Below, one piece after another: positions 26,845 through 36,441 of a DNA stretch of 64,000 bases. The notes beneath the pieces were generated by a model. That model ran no database searches. It was not told the DNA's origin and worked only from the letters and a program-made list of their open reading frames with translations. The position numbers and the translations under genes were made by a program. This DNA is from Bacteroidota bacterium (GTDB taxonomy: Bacteria > Bacteroidota > Bacteroidia > Palsa-965). The stretch lies in contig JACQAM010000008.1 in NCBI GenBank assembly GCA_016194975.1, positions 1 through 64,000 of the forward strand, written 5' to 3'. Each line of letters begins with the position of its first letter. The stretch's first letter is position 1.

Positions 26845-27537
26845 ATGAAATCAGTAGCTATGAGCGGTTCGCTTCGTGCGAACGTAGGGAAAAAAGATGC
26901 AAAAGCGCTGCGGAATAAAGGAATGGTTCCTTGTGTGCTTTACGGTGGAGAAAAACAGGTGATGTTTGCCGTTGATGAACGCGCATTCAAACATCTCGTT
27001 TACACTCCTGACGCCGCAACTGTTGATCTCGACATCGACGGACAAGCACACAAAGCAATTCTGAAAGACCTGCAGATGCATCCCGTTACTGACAGTATTA
27101 TCCACGCTGACTTCCTGGAAATTCTCGGTGGCAAAAATGTCACGATGAATATTCCGGTGAAGTTCGAAGGAAACGCTGTCGGAGTGCGCGATGGAGGAAG
27201 ACTTCTCCGCAAAATGCGCAAACTCACCATTAGTGGCCCTCTTGAAAAAATGCCGCAAGCGATCACCATCCAGGTTGCCGATATGAAGATCGGCGATACG
27301 GTGCGCGTGAGCGACATGAAAATAGACGGACTCACTTTTATCGACAAACAAAACACAACGATCGTTGCGGTGCGTGTAACGCGTAACGTGGTCGAAGAAG
27401 AAGTGAAACCTGCAGTTGCTGCAACAACAGCAGCGCCGGCAGCAGGAGCCGCAGCAACACCGGCAGCGGGAGCCGCAGCGGCACCGGCAGCAGGAGCAGA
27501 AGCGAAGAAACCGGCCGGAGACTCGAAGAAAAAATAG
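26845..27537 (+). CDS. rplY: 50S ribosomal protein L25/Ctc
   Basis: This is the 5S rRNA-binding protein L25 of the longer CTC type (230 residues). The N-terminal L25 domain opens MKSVAMSGSLRANVGKKDAK and the Ctc domain follows (IHADFLEI, INIPVKFEGN-type strand NIPVKFEGNAVGVRDGGRL). After about residue 185 the chain is a repetitive Ala/Pro tail (AAPAAGAAATPAAGAAAAP) with a lysine-rich end, probably disordered. A terminator follows at 27578. Confidence 0.95.
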   Translation: MKSVAMSGSLRANVGKKDAKALRNKGMVPCVLYGGEKQVMFAVDERAFKHLVYTPDAATVDLDIDGQAHKAILKDLQMHPVTDSIIHADFLEILGGKNVTMNIPVKFEGNAVGVRDGGRLLRKMRKLTISGPLEKMPQAITIQVADMKIGDTVRVSDMKIDGLTFIDKQNTTIVAVRVTRNVVEEEVKPAVAATTAAPAAGAAATPAAGAAAAPAAGAEAKKPAGDSKKK

Positions 27538-27577
27538 CCGCTGATTAACGCGGATTCAGATTTTTCTTTCAGATAAT

Positions 27578-27608
27578 AACCGTGGGGAATTTTCTCCGCG
27601 GTTTTTTT
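27578..27608 (+). terminator. rho-independent terminator of rplY
   Basis: The stem AACCGTGGGG/CTCCGCGGTT is followed by seven T residues, about 40 bases after the rplY stop. Confidence 0.8.
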
Positions 27609-27643
27609 ATGAAACGAACTGAATGGAAATTGTGGCTAAGCTG

Positions 27644-28405
27644 TCAATGATGAATTTCCAGGATCGTATTCATCATTTCTTTTTCATTGATAAACCGAAG
27701 ACAATAAATTCCGCTTGAGAGCGAAGAAAGATCTATTTCGCAATCATCATTTTTGGCGAATGATATAATTGCTTTTCCCTGCAGATCGTAAATGGTGATC
27801 TGACCGCTTCCATCAAGATAAAAAATCCCATTGTTTGGATTCGGGTAAACCGCATGAACATCTGGCGCAGAATTCTGATGAATGGAAAGCGGGCCATCAA
27901 CCGTACATCCTTTGTTATTGTCAAGCGGGCCTCCGCCGCCTGCAAATGCGTTATAGATAGAACTGCATCCATCTGCAAAAACAGCTACTTCCACAGAATG
28001 ATAGCAGAAATAAGATTCCCCGGAGATCAATGGGGTGCCCACCGCTTCGAGTGAAAGATAAACCGTAGTAGTTGCGTTGTAATAAAAATAAATATCATTT
28101 GTCCCGGCAGGAATGATCAGTGAATCTCCGGTATTTACATAAACCATATTATAATTTGGCATGCACCAGATCTGAACGGTGTTCGGTGGCGCGGGAATAC
28201 TGTCGATCTTCAGATAGAGATCCATTCCCGTTACGTACGGAAAAAGATTGGAGGCAAATCCTAATTCCCAGGAATAACATCCACCCTGGTTGTATCCCTG
28301 CTTGCTTGCCGAAGCGAGATGTTGCCTTGCATAAATCCCACTTTGCAACTGTGCACTTGAAGTGATAGTTAATGCAAGCAGGATGCCGGTAAAAAAATAT
28401 TTCAT
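27644..28405 (-). CDS. T9SS type A sorting-domain protein
   Basis: The 253-residue product has a signal peptide (residues 1-19, ending SSAQ). A domain of about 150 residues of unknown function follows. In it, TGDSLIIPAGTNDIYFYYNA and SGESYFCYHSVEVAVFADGC suggest a beta-sandwich. The last 70 residues are a T9SS type A signal (VYPNPNNGIFYLDGSG ... SGIYCLRFINEKE). It should be secreted and surface-attached or released. It lies alone on the minus strand between rplY and pth. Confidence 0.82.
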   Translation of the reverse strand: MKYFFTGILLALTITSSAQLQSGIYARQHLASASKQGYNQGGCYSWELGFASNLFPYVTGMDLYLKIDSIPAPPNTVQIWCMPNYNMVYVNTGDSLIIPAGTNDIYFYYNATTTVYLSLEAVGTPLISGESYFCYHSVEVAVFADGCSSIYNAFAGGGGPLDNNKGCTVDGPLSIHQNSAPDVHAVYPNPNNGIFYLDGSGQITIYDLQGKAIISFAKNDDCEIDLSSLSSGIYCLRFINEKEMMNTILEIHH

Positions 28406-28508
28406 TCTGAATGGGGTTGGTTTACCAATAGCAATTTAGGAAATAATAAGGAGAAATTCTTCCTGTTCATATTTCATCTGTACTTTGTAGCTTCGTATTT
28501 CGCCCAAC

Positions 28509-29072
28509 ATGAAATATTTAATAATTGGCCTGGGAAACATTGGTGACGAATACTACGGTACGCGTCACAACATCGGATTTTCAATCCTCGACCATTTTGC
28601 GGAAAAAGAGAAACTGAAATTTACGTACGAGCGCCATGCTTTCGTTGCATCCTATAAATTCAAAGGAAGAAATTTCATTCTCATTAAGCCCACCACGTTC
28701 ATGAACCTGAGCGGGAAAGCTGTTCACTATTGGATGCAGGCAGAAAAAATTTCATTGGAAAATATTCTCGTTATCACCGACGATATTGCACTTCCGTTCG
28801 GAACCATCCGCATCAAACAAAAAGGCGGCGCCGGCGGACACAATGGTTTGACCCATATTGAAGAAACACTTCTGTCAGGAGAATATGCGCGCTTACGTTT
28901 TGGCGTTGGCAATGAATTTCCCAAAGGAAGACAAGTGGAGTATGTTTTGGGAAAATGGAGCGATGAGCAGAAAAAATTACTGGACGAACGTTTGGATAAA
29001 TGTTGCGAGGCGATCAAAGCTTTCGGAACGATAGGAATTGGATTGACGATGACGAATTTCAACGGGAAATAA
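28509..29072 (+). CDS. pth: peptidyl-tRNA hydrolase
   Basis: Pth releases tRNA from peptidyl-tRNA dropped by ribosomes. The product (187 residues) begins MKYLIIGLGNIGDEYYGTRHNIGF, with the catalytic His in TRHNIGF. The conserved KPTTFMNLSGKAV, ITDDIALPFG and KGGAGGHNGL segments are present. The length is normal. The GAF-domain gene follows on the same strand after 129 bases. Confidence 0.96.
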   Translation: MKYLIIGLGNIGDEYYGTRHNIGFSILDHFAEKEKLKFTYERHAFVASYKFKGRNFILIKPTTFMNLSGKAVHYWMQAEKISLENILVITDDIALPFGTIRIKQKGGAGGHNGLTHIEETLLSGEYARLRFGVGNEFPKGRQVEYVLGKWSDEQKKLLDERLDKCCEAIKAFGTIGIGLTMTNFNGK

Positions 29073-29201
29073 TTTTGGGAAGATGGACTTGTTTCTCAGA
29101 AGGTAAATAATTCTCTTTTCATTTGCTGATTTCGAGTCTGCCTGCCTTCCTCTATCTTCCATCTTCCATTCGTATATTCGTGCAGTTCGAAATTCGTACT
29201 C

Positions 29202-29699
29202 TTGTCTGAATCCCTTCTGATAACCGGAAATACCCGCGAAGAAAAATACAATTCTCTCCTGCCGCAACTTGTTGCATTGACCGAAGGAGAAAATGATCTC
29301 ATCGCCAATGTGTCGAATGTAATGGGGGCGCTCAAAGAAACTTTCGGATTTTTATGGGTGGGAATTTATTTTGTGAAAGAAGATCAACTCGTGCTCGGGC
29401 CTTTCCAGGGGCCTGTCGCATGCACGCGAATACACAAGGGCAGGGGCGTGTGCGGGAGCGCGTGGGAAAAAAAACAAACGATCATTGTGGAAGACGTGGA
29501 AAAATTTCCCGGGCATATTGCCTGCAGTTCCGCTTCGAGATCGGAAATCGTGGTTCCCGTATTCGAAAAAAATAAAAATGTGATCGCCGTGCTTGATGTG
29601 GACAGCGAACAATTAAATGATTTTAACAACACTGATCAGCGATTTCTCGAGCAGGTGGCAGGATTGTTGAGCGATTTTCACCGCCGTGCACATGCGTAA
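29202..29699 (+). CDS. GAF-domain free methionine-(R)-sulfoxide reductase
   Basis: This GAF protein of 165 residues reduces free methionine-R-sulfoxide. The three conserved cysteines of the family are at 74, 84 and 108 (VACTRIHKGRGVCG and HIACSSASRSEIVVP), spaced as in the Escherichia coli enzyme. The start at 29202 is a TTG, and no better start is visible. Its end overlaps the start of the Ig-like lipoprotein gene by 14 bases, so the two are translationally linked. Confidence 0.9.
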   Translation: MSESLLITGNTREEKYNSLLPQLVALTEGENDLIANVSNVMGALKETFGFLWVGIYFVKEDQLVLGPFQGPVACTRIHKGRGVCGSAWEKKQTIIVEDVEKFPGHIACSSASRSEIVVPVFEKNKNVIAVLDVDSEQLNDFNNTDQRFLEQVAGLLSDFHRRAHA

Positions 29700-31305
29700 T
29701 TCAAACTGGATCTTCCTTTTACTTTTTCTCGCTTCCTGCGCGCAGATCCTTTCGCCGGGCGGAGGGCCGAAGGATACGAAACCTCCGCTGGTGGTGAAAT
29801 ACATGCCCGACAGCGCCGCTACAAATGTGACGGGCAAACGCATCGTCATCCGCTTCAATGAATATGTTCAGGTTTCTGATCTCGCCAACCAGCTCATCGT
29901 TTCCCCTCCTTTGAAAACGCAACCCGAAGTGACGATCCGGAAGAAGGATATCGTGATCGATATACACGATACGTTGTATTCCAACACAACCTATTCGATC
30001 TGTTTCGGAAATTCCATAAAAGACATCACGGAGAATAATGTGCTGGATAATTTCCGCTACGTTTTTTCCACCGGCCCGGTCATCGATTCACTTCATGTGA
30101 AAGGAAGGATCGTGAATGCACTCACACTTGAAGGCGAGAAGAACGTACTCGTGATGCTTTATAATTCGAGTGATGATTCGGCGCCTTACAAACGGAGGCC
30201 GTATTATTTTACAAAGACCAATGCCGACGGAACTTTTCTCGTTACCAATGTGAAAGCGGGGAGTTACCGCATCTTCGCGCTCGATGAAAAAAATTCCGAT
30301 TACCTCTATGATGTAAGCGACGAAAGGATCGCGTTCATGAATGAACAATTGAATGTAACAGGAAACGCTGACACCATCCTGATGAAAATGTTTCTCGAAT
30401 CGCCGCCCGCACAGAAAAGACTGAAACTCGATCACACCGACAACGGACACATCACACTCATCTACGCGCAGCCCATAAGCGATCCGAAAGTTGAAACGGA
30501 TCTCACTGCAGAGGAAAGAAAAGGATATTTTGAAGAGCATTCTCCTTCGGGCGATACGATCGACATCTGGCTGAATAAAACGAACCGCGACTCCATGATC
30601 ATTCATGTAAAAAACGGAGAAACAAAAGTTGATGATGCCGTAGTACATTTTCAGAAGAAAAACGCAAACAAAAATTCCGGATCAAGAGGAGGAGGCACTG
30701 CACAGGCCACACGTCTTTCGCTCAATATTATTTCCGGACAGTCATTCGATCCCGCGAAAAAAATAATCATCTCTTCCTCTGTTCCTGTAAAAAGCCTGAA
30801 CGAAAAATCCATCATCGTCATGCACGGGAAAGACACGCTTCATACCGAAATTGTTTTATCAGCGAACAAACATCACATTGAAATTCAGAATTCATTTTTA
30901 CCCGACAGTTCCTATTCTATTTTCATTCAGCCCGGCGCGGTCACCGACTGGTTCGATCATAAGAACGACACGGTGAAAACAAATTTTAAAATTCAGTCGG
31001 AAGATTATTATTCGGCGTTGCACGTAAAATTCAGCGGCGCGCCTTCAGGGAAAATTGTTCTGCAATTATTGAATGAAAAGAATTCGGTGGTCCGCGAAAA
31101 AATACTGAGTAGCAGCGACACGGTTTCTTTTTCGCATCTCAACCCGGGGCAATATCATTTGCGCATGATAAAAGATGAGAACGGAAATGGAAAATGGGAT
31201 ACGGGAAATTACCGGGAAAAGATGCAGCCGGAAAAAGTGATTTACTATGCGCCGGCAATGAAAATAAGATCGGGATGGGACCTGGATGTGGACTGGAAAT
31301 TCTAG
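29686..31305 (+). CDS. Ig-like (Big_5) domain lipoprotein
   Basis: The N-terminus NWIFLLLFLASCAQILSPGGGP is a lipoprotein signal with lipobox LASC. The N-terminal Big_5/SbsA-type Ig-like domain (about 30-135) holds PGGGPKDTKPPLVVKYMPDS, IRFNEYVQVSD and YSICFGNSIKDITE. A prealbumin-like regulatory domain follows (ADGTFLVTNVKAGSYRIFAL), then less conserved beta domains. The closing segment repeats the same idea (GQYHLRMIKDENGNGKWD). This is a common Bacteroidetes outer-membrane lipoprotein type of unknown function. A second Met two codons later may be the start. Confidence 0.85.
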   Translation: MHMRNSNWIFLLLFLASCAQILSPGGGPKDTKPPLVVKYMPDSAATNVTGKRIVIRFNEYVQVSDLANQLIVSPPLKTQPEVTIRKKDIVIDIHDTLYSNTTYSICFGNSIKDITENNVLDNFRYVFSTGPVIDSLHVKGRIVNALTLEGEKNVLVMLYNSSDDSAPYKRRPYYFTKTNADGTFLVTNVKAGSYRIFALDEKNSDYLYDVSDERIAFMNEQLNVTGNADTILMKMFLESPPAQKRLKLDHTDNGHITLIYAQPISDPKVETDLTAEERKGYFEEHSPSGDTIDIWLNKTNRDSMIIHVKNGETKVDDAVVHFQKKNANKNSGSRGGGTAQATRLSLNIISGQSFDPAKKIIISSSVPVKSLNEKSIIVMHGKDTLHTEIVLSANKHHIEIQNSFLPDSSYSIFIQPGAVTDWFDHKNDTVKTNFKIQSEDYYSALHVKFSGAPSGKIVLQLLNEKNSVVREKILSSSDTVSFSHLNPGQYHLRMIKDENGNGKWDTGNYREKMQPEKVIYYAPAMKIRSGWDLDVDWKF

Positions 31306-31317
31306 AGTACTCCCCGC

Positions 31318-32199
31318 TTAAAGAATATTGAATTCATCAGTATCCAATCCCAGAGGAAAACTTTTCCGGAATTCATTCAGCAATTGCGCAGAAAGTTTTA
31401 CTGAAGTAACCTCTTCTTTATTCACCACCGAATATTTCATGTATGCTCCTTTGAAATCAATGATCGCGGTATCGCCCGAGTGAAAAATAAAATGTCCATC
31501 GTTGCCGATCCGGTTCACGCCGATAACATAACATTGATTTTCCATTGCGCGCGCCATGAGTAAAGTCTTCCATGCCTGCGCGCGCATTTCCGGCCAGTTG
31601 GCAACATAAATAAGCGCATCATAATCTGCAACAACGTCTCTTCCGTTTTTTGTCCAGCGATTCCTGCTCCACACCGGGAAACGCAGATCGTAACAGATCA
31701 TCGGACAAATTTTCCAACCGTTGAGTTCTACGATCAGTTTATTTTTTCCTGCTTCGTAATGTTTGTCTTCTCCTGCCATTCTGAACAAATGACGTTTCGC
31801 ATATTTTTCAAGACTTCCGTCGGGCCGTACCCACAAAAGCAGGTTGTAATATTTTCCCTGTCCGACCGGGTCATCCCCGTCCGTACCCCGTCCGAATGGC
31901 TCGTCCGGGCGGGCGGCACGGGCGGGCGGGCGGGCATTCTCTTCCGCAATGAAACTTCCGGTAACCACTGCGTTGTACTTCGCCGCCTGCGTACGCATCC
32001 ACGCGAGTGTTTTTCCATCAACAGGTTCGGCCAGTTTTTCCGGCGACATGGAAAATCCAGTCGTGAACATTTCCGGGAGAATAATGAGATCGGTCTTCTC
32101 TCCGATCTTTTCCATCAGCCGTTCAAACATAATAAAGTTGGCCTGCTGGTCTTCCCAGTGGAGCATCGATTGAATCGTGGTGACGGTAATATCTTTCAT
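31318..32199 (-). CDS. omega-amidase (nitrilase superfamily, YafV/Nit2-like) with a 26-residue insert
   Basis: This carbon-nitrogen hydrolase has the Glu-Lys-Cys triad: ILPEMFTTGFSM (Glu42), KRHLFRM (Lys) and MICYDLRFPVW (Cys). Omega-amidases hydrolyse alpha-ketoglutaramate and similar amides made by glutamine transaminases; such an aminotransferase gene lies at 37474. Between EEN and GKYYN, where homologues are continuous, lies an insert of 26 residues (78 bases, 31858-31935) of very high GC rich in Arg, Pro, Ala and Gly. It is a multiple of three and keeps the frame. It may form a surface loop. Confidence 0.88.
   Translation of the reverse strand: MKDITVTTIQSMLHWEDQQANFIMFERLMEKIGEKTDLIILPEMFTTGFSMSPEKLAEPVDGKTLAWMRTQAAKYNAVVTGSFIAEENARPPARAARPDEPFGRGTDGDDPVGQGKYYNLLLWVRPDGSLEKYAKRHLFRMAGEDKHYEAGKNKLIVELNGWKICPMICYDLRFPVWSRNRWTKNGRDVVADYDALIYVANWPEMRAQAWKTLLMARAMENQCYVIGVNRIGNDGHFIFHSGDTAIIDFKGAYMKYSVVNKEEVTSVKLSAQLLNEFRKSFPLGLDTDEFNIL
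31858..31935. repeat. 78-bp GC-rich in-frame insert in the omega-amidase gene
   Basis: The block is mostly G and C, whereas the flanks are near the local average. It contains repeats such as GGGCGGGCGG and (on the minus strand) GGACGGGG twice. It encodes residues that interrupt the conserved GSFIAEEN...GKYYNLLLW region. Confidence 0.7.
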
Positions 32200-32347
32200 A
32201 GAGAACGAAATGTCCCGACTACCAGGGACGAATATCCGAAGTACGAATATACGAATAGGCGGGATGATGTTTTGTCATAACCTCCGTAACTTTACAGGAG
32301 ATTATCGATTCGCAATTTCATAATCTGTATTACCAGTAATCCAACAA

Positions 32348-34066
32348 ATGAATATCTCACCCAATGCACTGACTGTTTTGCAAAGCCGTTACCTGTTGCG
32401 GGATAATGCAGGAATGCTTTGCGAAGATCCCGTTCAGTTATTCCGTCGTGTTTCGAATGCTATGGCGCGATCGGAAAAAAAATTTGGTGGCGATGAAAAA
32501 AAAGTTGCGGACGAATTTTATGAGTTGATGAGTTCACTGCGTTTTCTTCCGAATTCTCCTACGCTGATGAATGCAGGAACACCAAAGCAGCAACTGAGCG
32601 CATGTTTCGTTTTGCCGGTGGAAGATTCGCTCAATGGAATTTTCGATACGCTGAAACATGCCGCGCTCATTCACCAGAGCGGAGGCGGAACAGGATTTAA
32701 TTTTTCGAAGATCCGGCCGAAGAATGATTTTCTCCCCGATTCGGGAGGAACTGCTTCCGGACCTTTATCATTCATGGAATTATTCGACGCCTCGACCGAG
32801 CGCATCAAGCAGGGAGGAAAACGCCGTGGCGCAAACATGGGAATTCTCAATTGCGATCATCCGGACATTGAGGAATTTATTTCATTCAAGAAAGATCCGC
32901 TGGCGTTGCGCAATTTCAATATTTCTGTTGGGGCGGGCGATGCATTTCTTCGTGCGGTAGAAAAAAATGAATCGTGGAATCTTGTTCATCCCGGGAGCGG
33001 CGCTGTGACGAAAACTATTTTTGCAAAAGAATTATGGAATAAAATAATTGACAATGCATGGGCCACCGGCGATCCGGGAATGATTTTCATAGATGCTATT
33101 GAACGTGCAAATCCGACTCCAAAGCAGGGCGCTATCAATTGTACAAATCCATGCGGAGAAGTTCCTCTGCTTCCTTACGAAGCGTGTAATCTCGGCTCTG
33201 TCAATCTTTCCCTTTTTGTAATGCGGAAAAATAATTCTGCGGCCATCGATTATGATACACTGGAGAAAACGATTTTTTCTGCCGTGCGATTTCTCGACAA
33301 TGTGGTGGAAGAGAATAATTACATTCTTCCTGAAATTGAATCAACCGTAAAACGCAACCGCAAGATCGGCCTGGGTGTAATGGGCTGGGCAGAAATGCTG
33401 ATCAAGCTCGGAATTCCTTACGCAAGTGAAGAAGCGGTTTCACTCGGGAATTCGTTAATGAAATTCATCAATGAAATTTCGGAAAGGGCATCTGAACTTC
33501 TTGCAAAAGAGCGCGGAAATTTTCCGGGATGGGCCGGAAGTATTTTTTCCTCGCGTACACCTGTGCGCAACGCAACGCGTACCGCGATCGCGCCTACGGG
33601 AACGATAGGTGTTATCGCGAACACTTCTCCATCTATCGAACCGCTTTTTGCACTTGCCTTCCGGAGGGAACATGTGCTGGGCGGGAAAACGCTGTTGGAA
33701 ATAAATGAAACGGGAAAAAAATTACTTGAATCAAAAGGGTTGTATTCCAATACAACCATGAACACGATCCTGGCCGAAGGAAGTATTGAACATACTGCTC
33801 TTCCCGGCGAAATAAAATCATTGCTTCAAACTTCGCACGCGATCGCGCCCGAATGGCATTTGCGCCACCAGGCCGCCTTCCAGCAGTACACGGATAATGC
33901 TGTTTCGAAAACGATCAATCTCCCGAATAACGCAACACGCGGGGACATTTCAGAAATTTACATGCGCGCCTGGAAAATGAGATTGAAAGGGATCACTGTT
34001 TTCCGAGATGGATGCAAGCCACAAGTGATGAATGCGGGGACGAGTTGTGAAGTTTGTGTGAGTTGA
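32348..34066 (+). CDS. nrdJ: class II (adenosylcobalamin-dependent) ribonucleotide reductase
   Basis: This reductase of 572 residues is the compact class II type. The conserved cysteine in QQLSACFVLP (Cys86) and the NPCGEVPLLPYEACNLGSVNL segment (about 264-284) form the active-site cysteines. HQSGGGTGFNFSKIRP and KRRGANMGIL are binding-loop features. CEVC at 567-570 supplies the C-terminal redox pair. No subunit with a radical cofactor is adjacent, as expected because adenosylcobalamin generates the radical. The requirement for B12 links it with the riboswitch-controlled uptake operon at 6.8-11.8 kb. Confidence 0.93.
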   Translation: MNISPNALTVLQSRYLLRDNAGMLCEDPVQLFRRVSNAMARSEKKFGGDEKKVADEFYELMSSLRFLPNSPTLMNAGTPKQQLSACFVLPVEDSLNGIFDTLKHAALIHQSGGGTGFNFSKIRPKNDFLPDSGGTASGPLSFMELFDASTERIKQGGKRRGANMGILNCDHPDIEEFISFKKDPLALRNFNISVGAGDAFLRAVEKNESWNLVHPGSGAVTKTIFAKELWNKIIDNAWATGDPGMIFIDAIERANPTPKQGAINCTNPCGEVPLLPYEACNLGSVNLSLFVMRKNNSAAIDYDTLEKTIFSAVRFLDNVVEENNYILPEIESTVKRNRKIGLGVMGWAEMLIKLGIPYASEEAVSLGNSLMKFINEISERASELLAKERGNFPGWAGSIFSSRTPVRNATRTAIAPTGTIGVIANTSPSIEPLFALAFRREHVLGGKTLLEINETGKKLLESKGLYSNTTMNTILAEGSIEHTALPGEIKSLLQTSHAIAPEWHLRHQAAFQQYTDNAVSKTINLPNNATRGDISEIYMRAWKMRLKGITVFRDGCKPQVMNAGTSCEVCVS

Positions 34067-34165
34067 AGGGCGTACTAACTACGGACAGATCCCGAAAATA
34101 CGAACCGCTAAAATGCGAATTGATAAGATCGGATTAACATAAAGTTTTAGAACTGTTTTTTCGCT

Positions 34166-35089
34166 TTAATAATATTCGTACACATATTTCTCCTTCACCG
34201 AATAATCATCACTTTCGTATCCGGTTCGGAAAATAACAAATGCGGGCAATCCGTCTTTATCATACTCAAAACTCCACGACTCCTGCTCAAGTAAACACTG
34301 AACGAAGATTATTCTTCCGAAGGTGTCCCGTAGCAGCCGATAGTATTGCGGAAGATTTTTGCCATCGATGAATTTTATATCTGGAATTGTATCGAGAACA
34401 TCAAAATCCTCCTCGAAATACCTGGCAGTGTCGGCATGAGGATGATCATTCGATCTGCACAATTTCGCATTCCAGTTTCCATACGGACAACAATTCATAG
34501 AGAAAGCTATAACTCTTGTGCGCGTGTTCAGTGAGTAGCTCGAAGTGTCTGTACTATTAATCCAACCTGATGTTGTCTCAATTATAGTAACGGTTTGGAT
34601 CTTGTGGAGAGTCGAATAATAATATCTCGCTTCAGATTTGTCTGTTCCCGGCAGATCGTAAGAAATATTTCGCTGCAAATTTCCGAATTGATCGTATTCA
34701 AACGATGTAGAATCTACCGGTTCCGGATTCAGCATTTCGGATGGCTTGGTGTAAATGACCACACTTTGCAACCGCACAATTCCATTTCGTAATAATGTTG
34801 AATCGTAATAATAGTAGATATCGTCACTCTTATGCATTTTTGAAATTCTCCCGTTTGTATCGAACCAGATTCTTTTCCAGCAATAAAAAGAATCATCATT
34901 GATTGTAACCGATCTGATATGATTTTCTCTCACCGTTTCCTTAGTGAGTGTAGCACCCTGCCAGTAGCAGGAACAATTGTACAGACGCAGATTTGCGTAA
35001 ATGAAATCGCTGAGATCCTGGTAAGGATTTTTTTTCTGCTGAGCGGAAACGATTGCCGGAAATAAAATAAATAAGAAGATCAACCGCAT
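34166..35089 (-). CDS. exported protein with weak YD-repeat features
   Basis: The product (307 residues) has a signal peptide (residues 1-16, ending VSAQ). It contains segments of the type 'FEYDQFGNLQRNISYD' and 'FEYDKDGLPAFVIFRT'. These resemble single YD/RHS-like beta-strand motifs that occur in many Bacteroidetes hypothetical proteins. No toxin domain or T9SS signal is visible. Its own gene context gives no function. Confidence 0.6.
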   Translation of the reverse strand: MRLIFLFILFPAIVSAQQKKNPYQDLSDFIYANLRLYNCSCYWQGATLTKETVRENHIRSVTINDDSFYCWKRIWFDTNGRISKMHKSDDIYYYYDSTLLRNGIVRLQSVVIYTKPSEMLNPEPVDSTSFEYDQFGNLQRNISYDLPGTDKSEARYYYSTLHKIQTVTIIETTSGWINSTDTSSYSLNTRTRVIAFSMNCCPYGNWNAKLCRSNDHPHADTARYFEEDFDVLDTIPDIKFIDGKNLPQYYRLLRDTFGRIIFVQCLLEQESWSFEYDKDGLPAFVIFRTGYESDDYSVKEKYVYEYY

Positions 35090-35373
35090 CTGACCTTATA
35101 ACGCAGAGCGGAAGAAAGGATACGAGAACTTATTTTGAAGTGATGCAGATCGTATTTAGCTCCGGATATGGCCGAGCTCCGTCGAAGGCCGTAGCGGGAC
35201 GAACGGTTTTTTGAAACGCTACAAATCTTGCTCCTGAAAAAAAGGTCACACTGATCTCACAGATTTACACAGAAATGTTTCTCGTTGATTACGCAGAGGC
35301 CTTTTAGAGAATTCGCGGTTCGTACTTTCGTCCGCCGCGGCGGATTGTTCGCAGTTCGTACCCCATTTGAGAA
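35090..35373. other. intergenic region with short repeat-like remnants
   Basis: The stretch holds TGATCTCACAGATTTACACA (a motif type common in Bacteroidetes intergenic regions), GGCCGAGCTCCGTCGAAGGC and a GTCCGCCGCGGCGGA palindrome near 35330. I see no gene in it. Confidence 0.3.
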
Positions 35374-36438
35374 CTATCCTCCCAATAGAAAATGTAACGG
35401 CCACGGGAGTTTTTTCCACCAGCTTCTCTTCTTCAGTTCAAAAAGTATCGCGCAGAGCGTGATCATTAACAGTGCGAAACAAACATAGAGAATCAGAAAT
35501 TGTTTGGTAGGATAATTCGTGCAGTATTCATCGAGCACAAATGAAATGATGGCCGAGTGAACGATGTACACGAACAAACTTGCAGAGCCGAGATAGCGGA
35601 GCAATTGCAATCCATAGCGTGGTTTGAAAAACTGCATCATCGTTACTCCGATAATGATCGCACCGAGTGCAGCGCACAAGTATGGAATTCCTGCAGGATA
35701 AAATAATTCACTGTATCCTTCACGCCCTTCGTCGCCGGGACGATGATAATACATCCATGTTATTCCACCGAGAAAAGAAATAATTCCGAGAGGGAAAAAT
35801 ATTCTCCACATTTTCGAGAACACAGCACCATGTGAATAGACGAGCGATCCTGCCATGGTGAATCCGAGCCACGGAAAAACAGGGAACCATCCATCCACGA
35901 GCCAGCTCTTGAACCACCACATCATTCCTGTTGGAAGCGGCGGGGATGCCGGATCGACGAGCGAATGTTCATTCACGCCCGTGCGATATCCAACGAAGTG
36001 CTGGAGAATTGGTCCCATTGCAAAACAGATGATCATAAAAAAAATTCTTACACCAACATTTGTTTTCAAAAGAATCGCGCTAACAAGAATTCCGAATGCG
36101 GTGAGATATAAAACATCGAACGTGGTGAACGGAACTATTCTCCAGATGAGCCAGTCGATGAGTGCAGCTACTGCAAAAATTTCCAACGCACGTTTCAGAA
36201 AATAAAGTGGCGGATGTTTTTTTGATCCGATGCCAACCATGAATCCAGCGAGGAAAACAAATATTGGAGCAGCGAACGATCCGTAAATGCGAATGAGATA
36301 ACTGTGAGGCGCCGCTAAACTTTCTGCCGCTGAATTTGCGCACAGCATAGTGAAAATGGCAACGCCGCGAAAAATATCAATGGAAGGATATCGTTTGAGA
36401 TGATCTGTTGGGATGTGATCGAGAATCTTTGTTGACAT
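35374..36438 (-). CDS. DUF1624/HGSNAT-like membrane acyltransferase
   Basis: This integral membrane protein of 354 residues has about ten helices. It opens RYPSIDIFRGVAIFTMLCAN, the motif (D.FRG) of the DUF1624 / heparan-alpha-glucosaminide N-acetyltransferase-like family. PWLGFTMAGSLVYSHG and YLGSASLFVYIVHSAIISF are further matches. The family transfers acetyl groups across the membrane to a sugar or amino acceptor, but the acceptor here is unknown. The gene is 3 bases after the ion-channel-like gene and is the third of a tight minus-strand operon. Confidence 0.82.
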   Translation of the reverse strand: MSTKILDHIPTDHLKRYPSIDIFRGVAIFTMLCANSAAESLAAPHSYLIRIYGSFAAPIFVFLAGFMVGIGSKKHPPLYFLKRALEIFAVAALIDWLIWRIVPFTTFDVLYLTAFGILVSAILLKTNVGVRIFFMIICFAMGPILQHFVGYRTGVNEHSLVDPASPPLPTGMMWWFKSWLVDGWFPVFPWLGFTMAGSLVYSHGAVFSKMWRIFFPLGIISFLGGITWMYYHRPGDEGREGYSELFYPAGIPYLCAALGAIIIGVTMMQFFKPRYGLQLLRYLGSASLFVYIVHSAIISFVLDEYCTNYPTKQFLILYVCFALLMITLCAILFELKKRSWWKKLPWPLHFLLGG

Positions 36439-36441
36439 ATA

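Noticed and set aside
28476-28508. TGTACTTTG upstream of pth as a promoter
   Set aside because: It lacks the exact TAnnTTTG spacing and a -33 box, so it was not listed as a feature.
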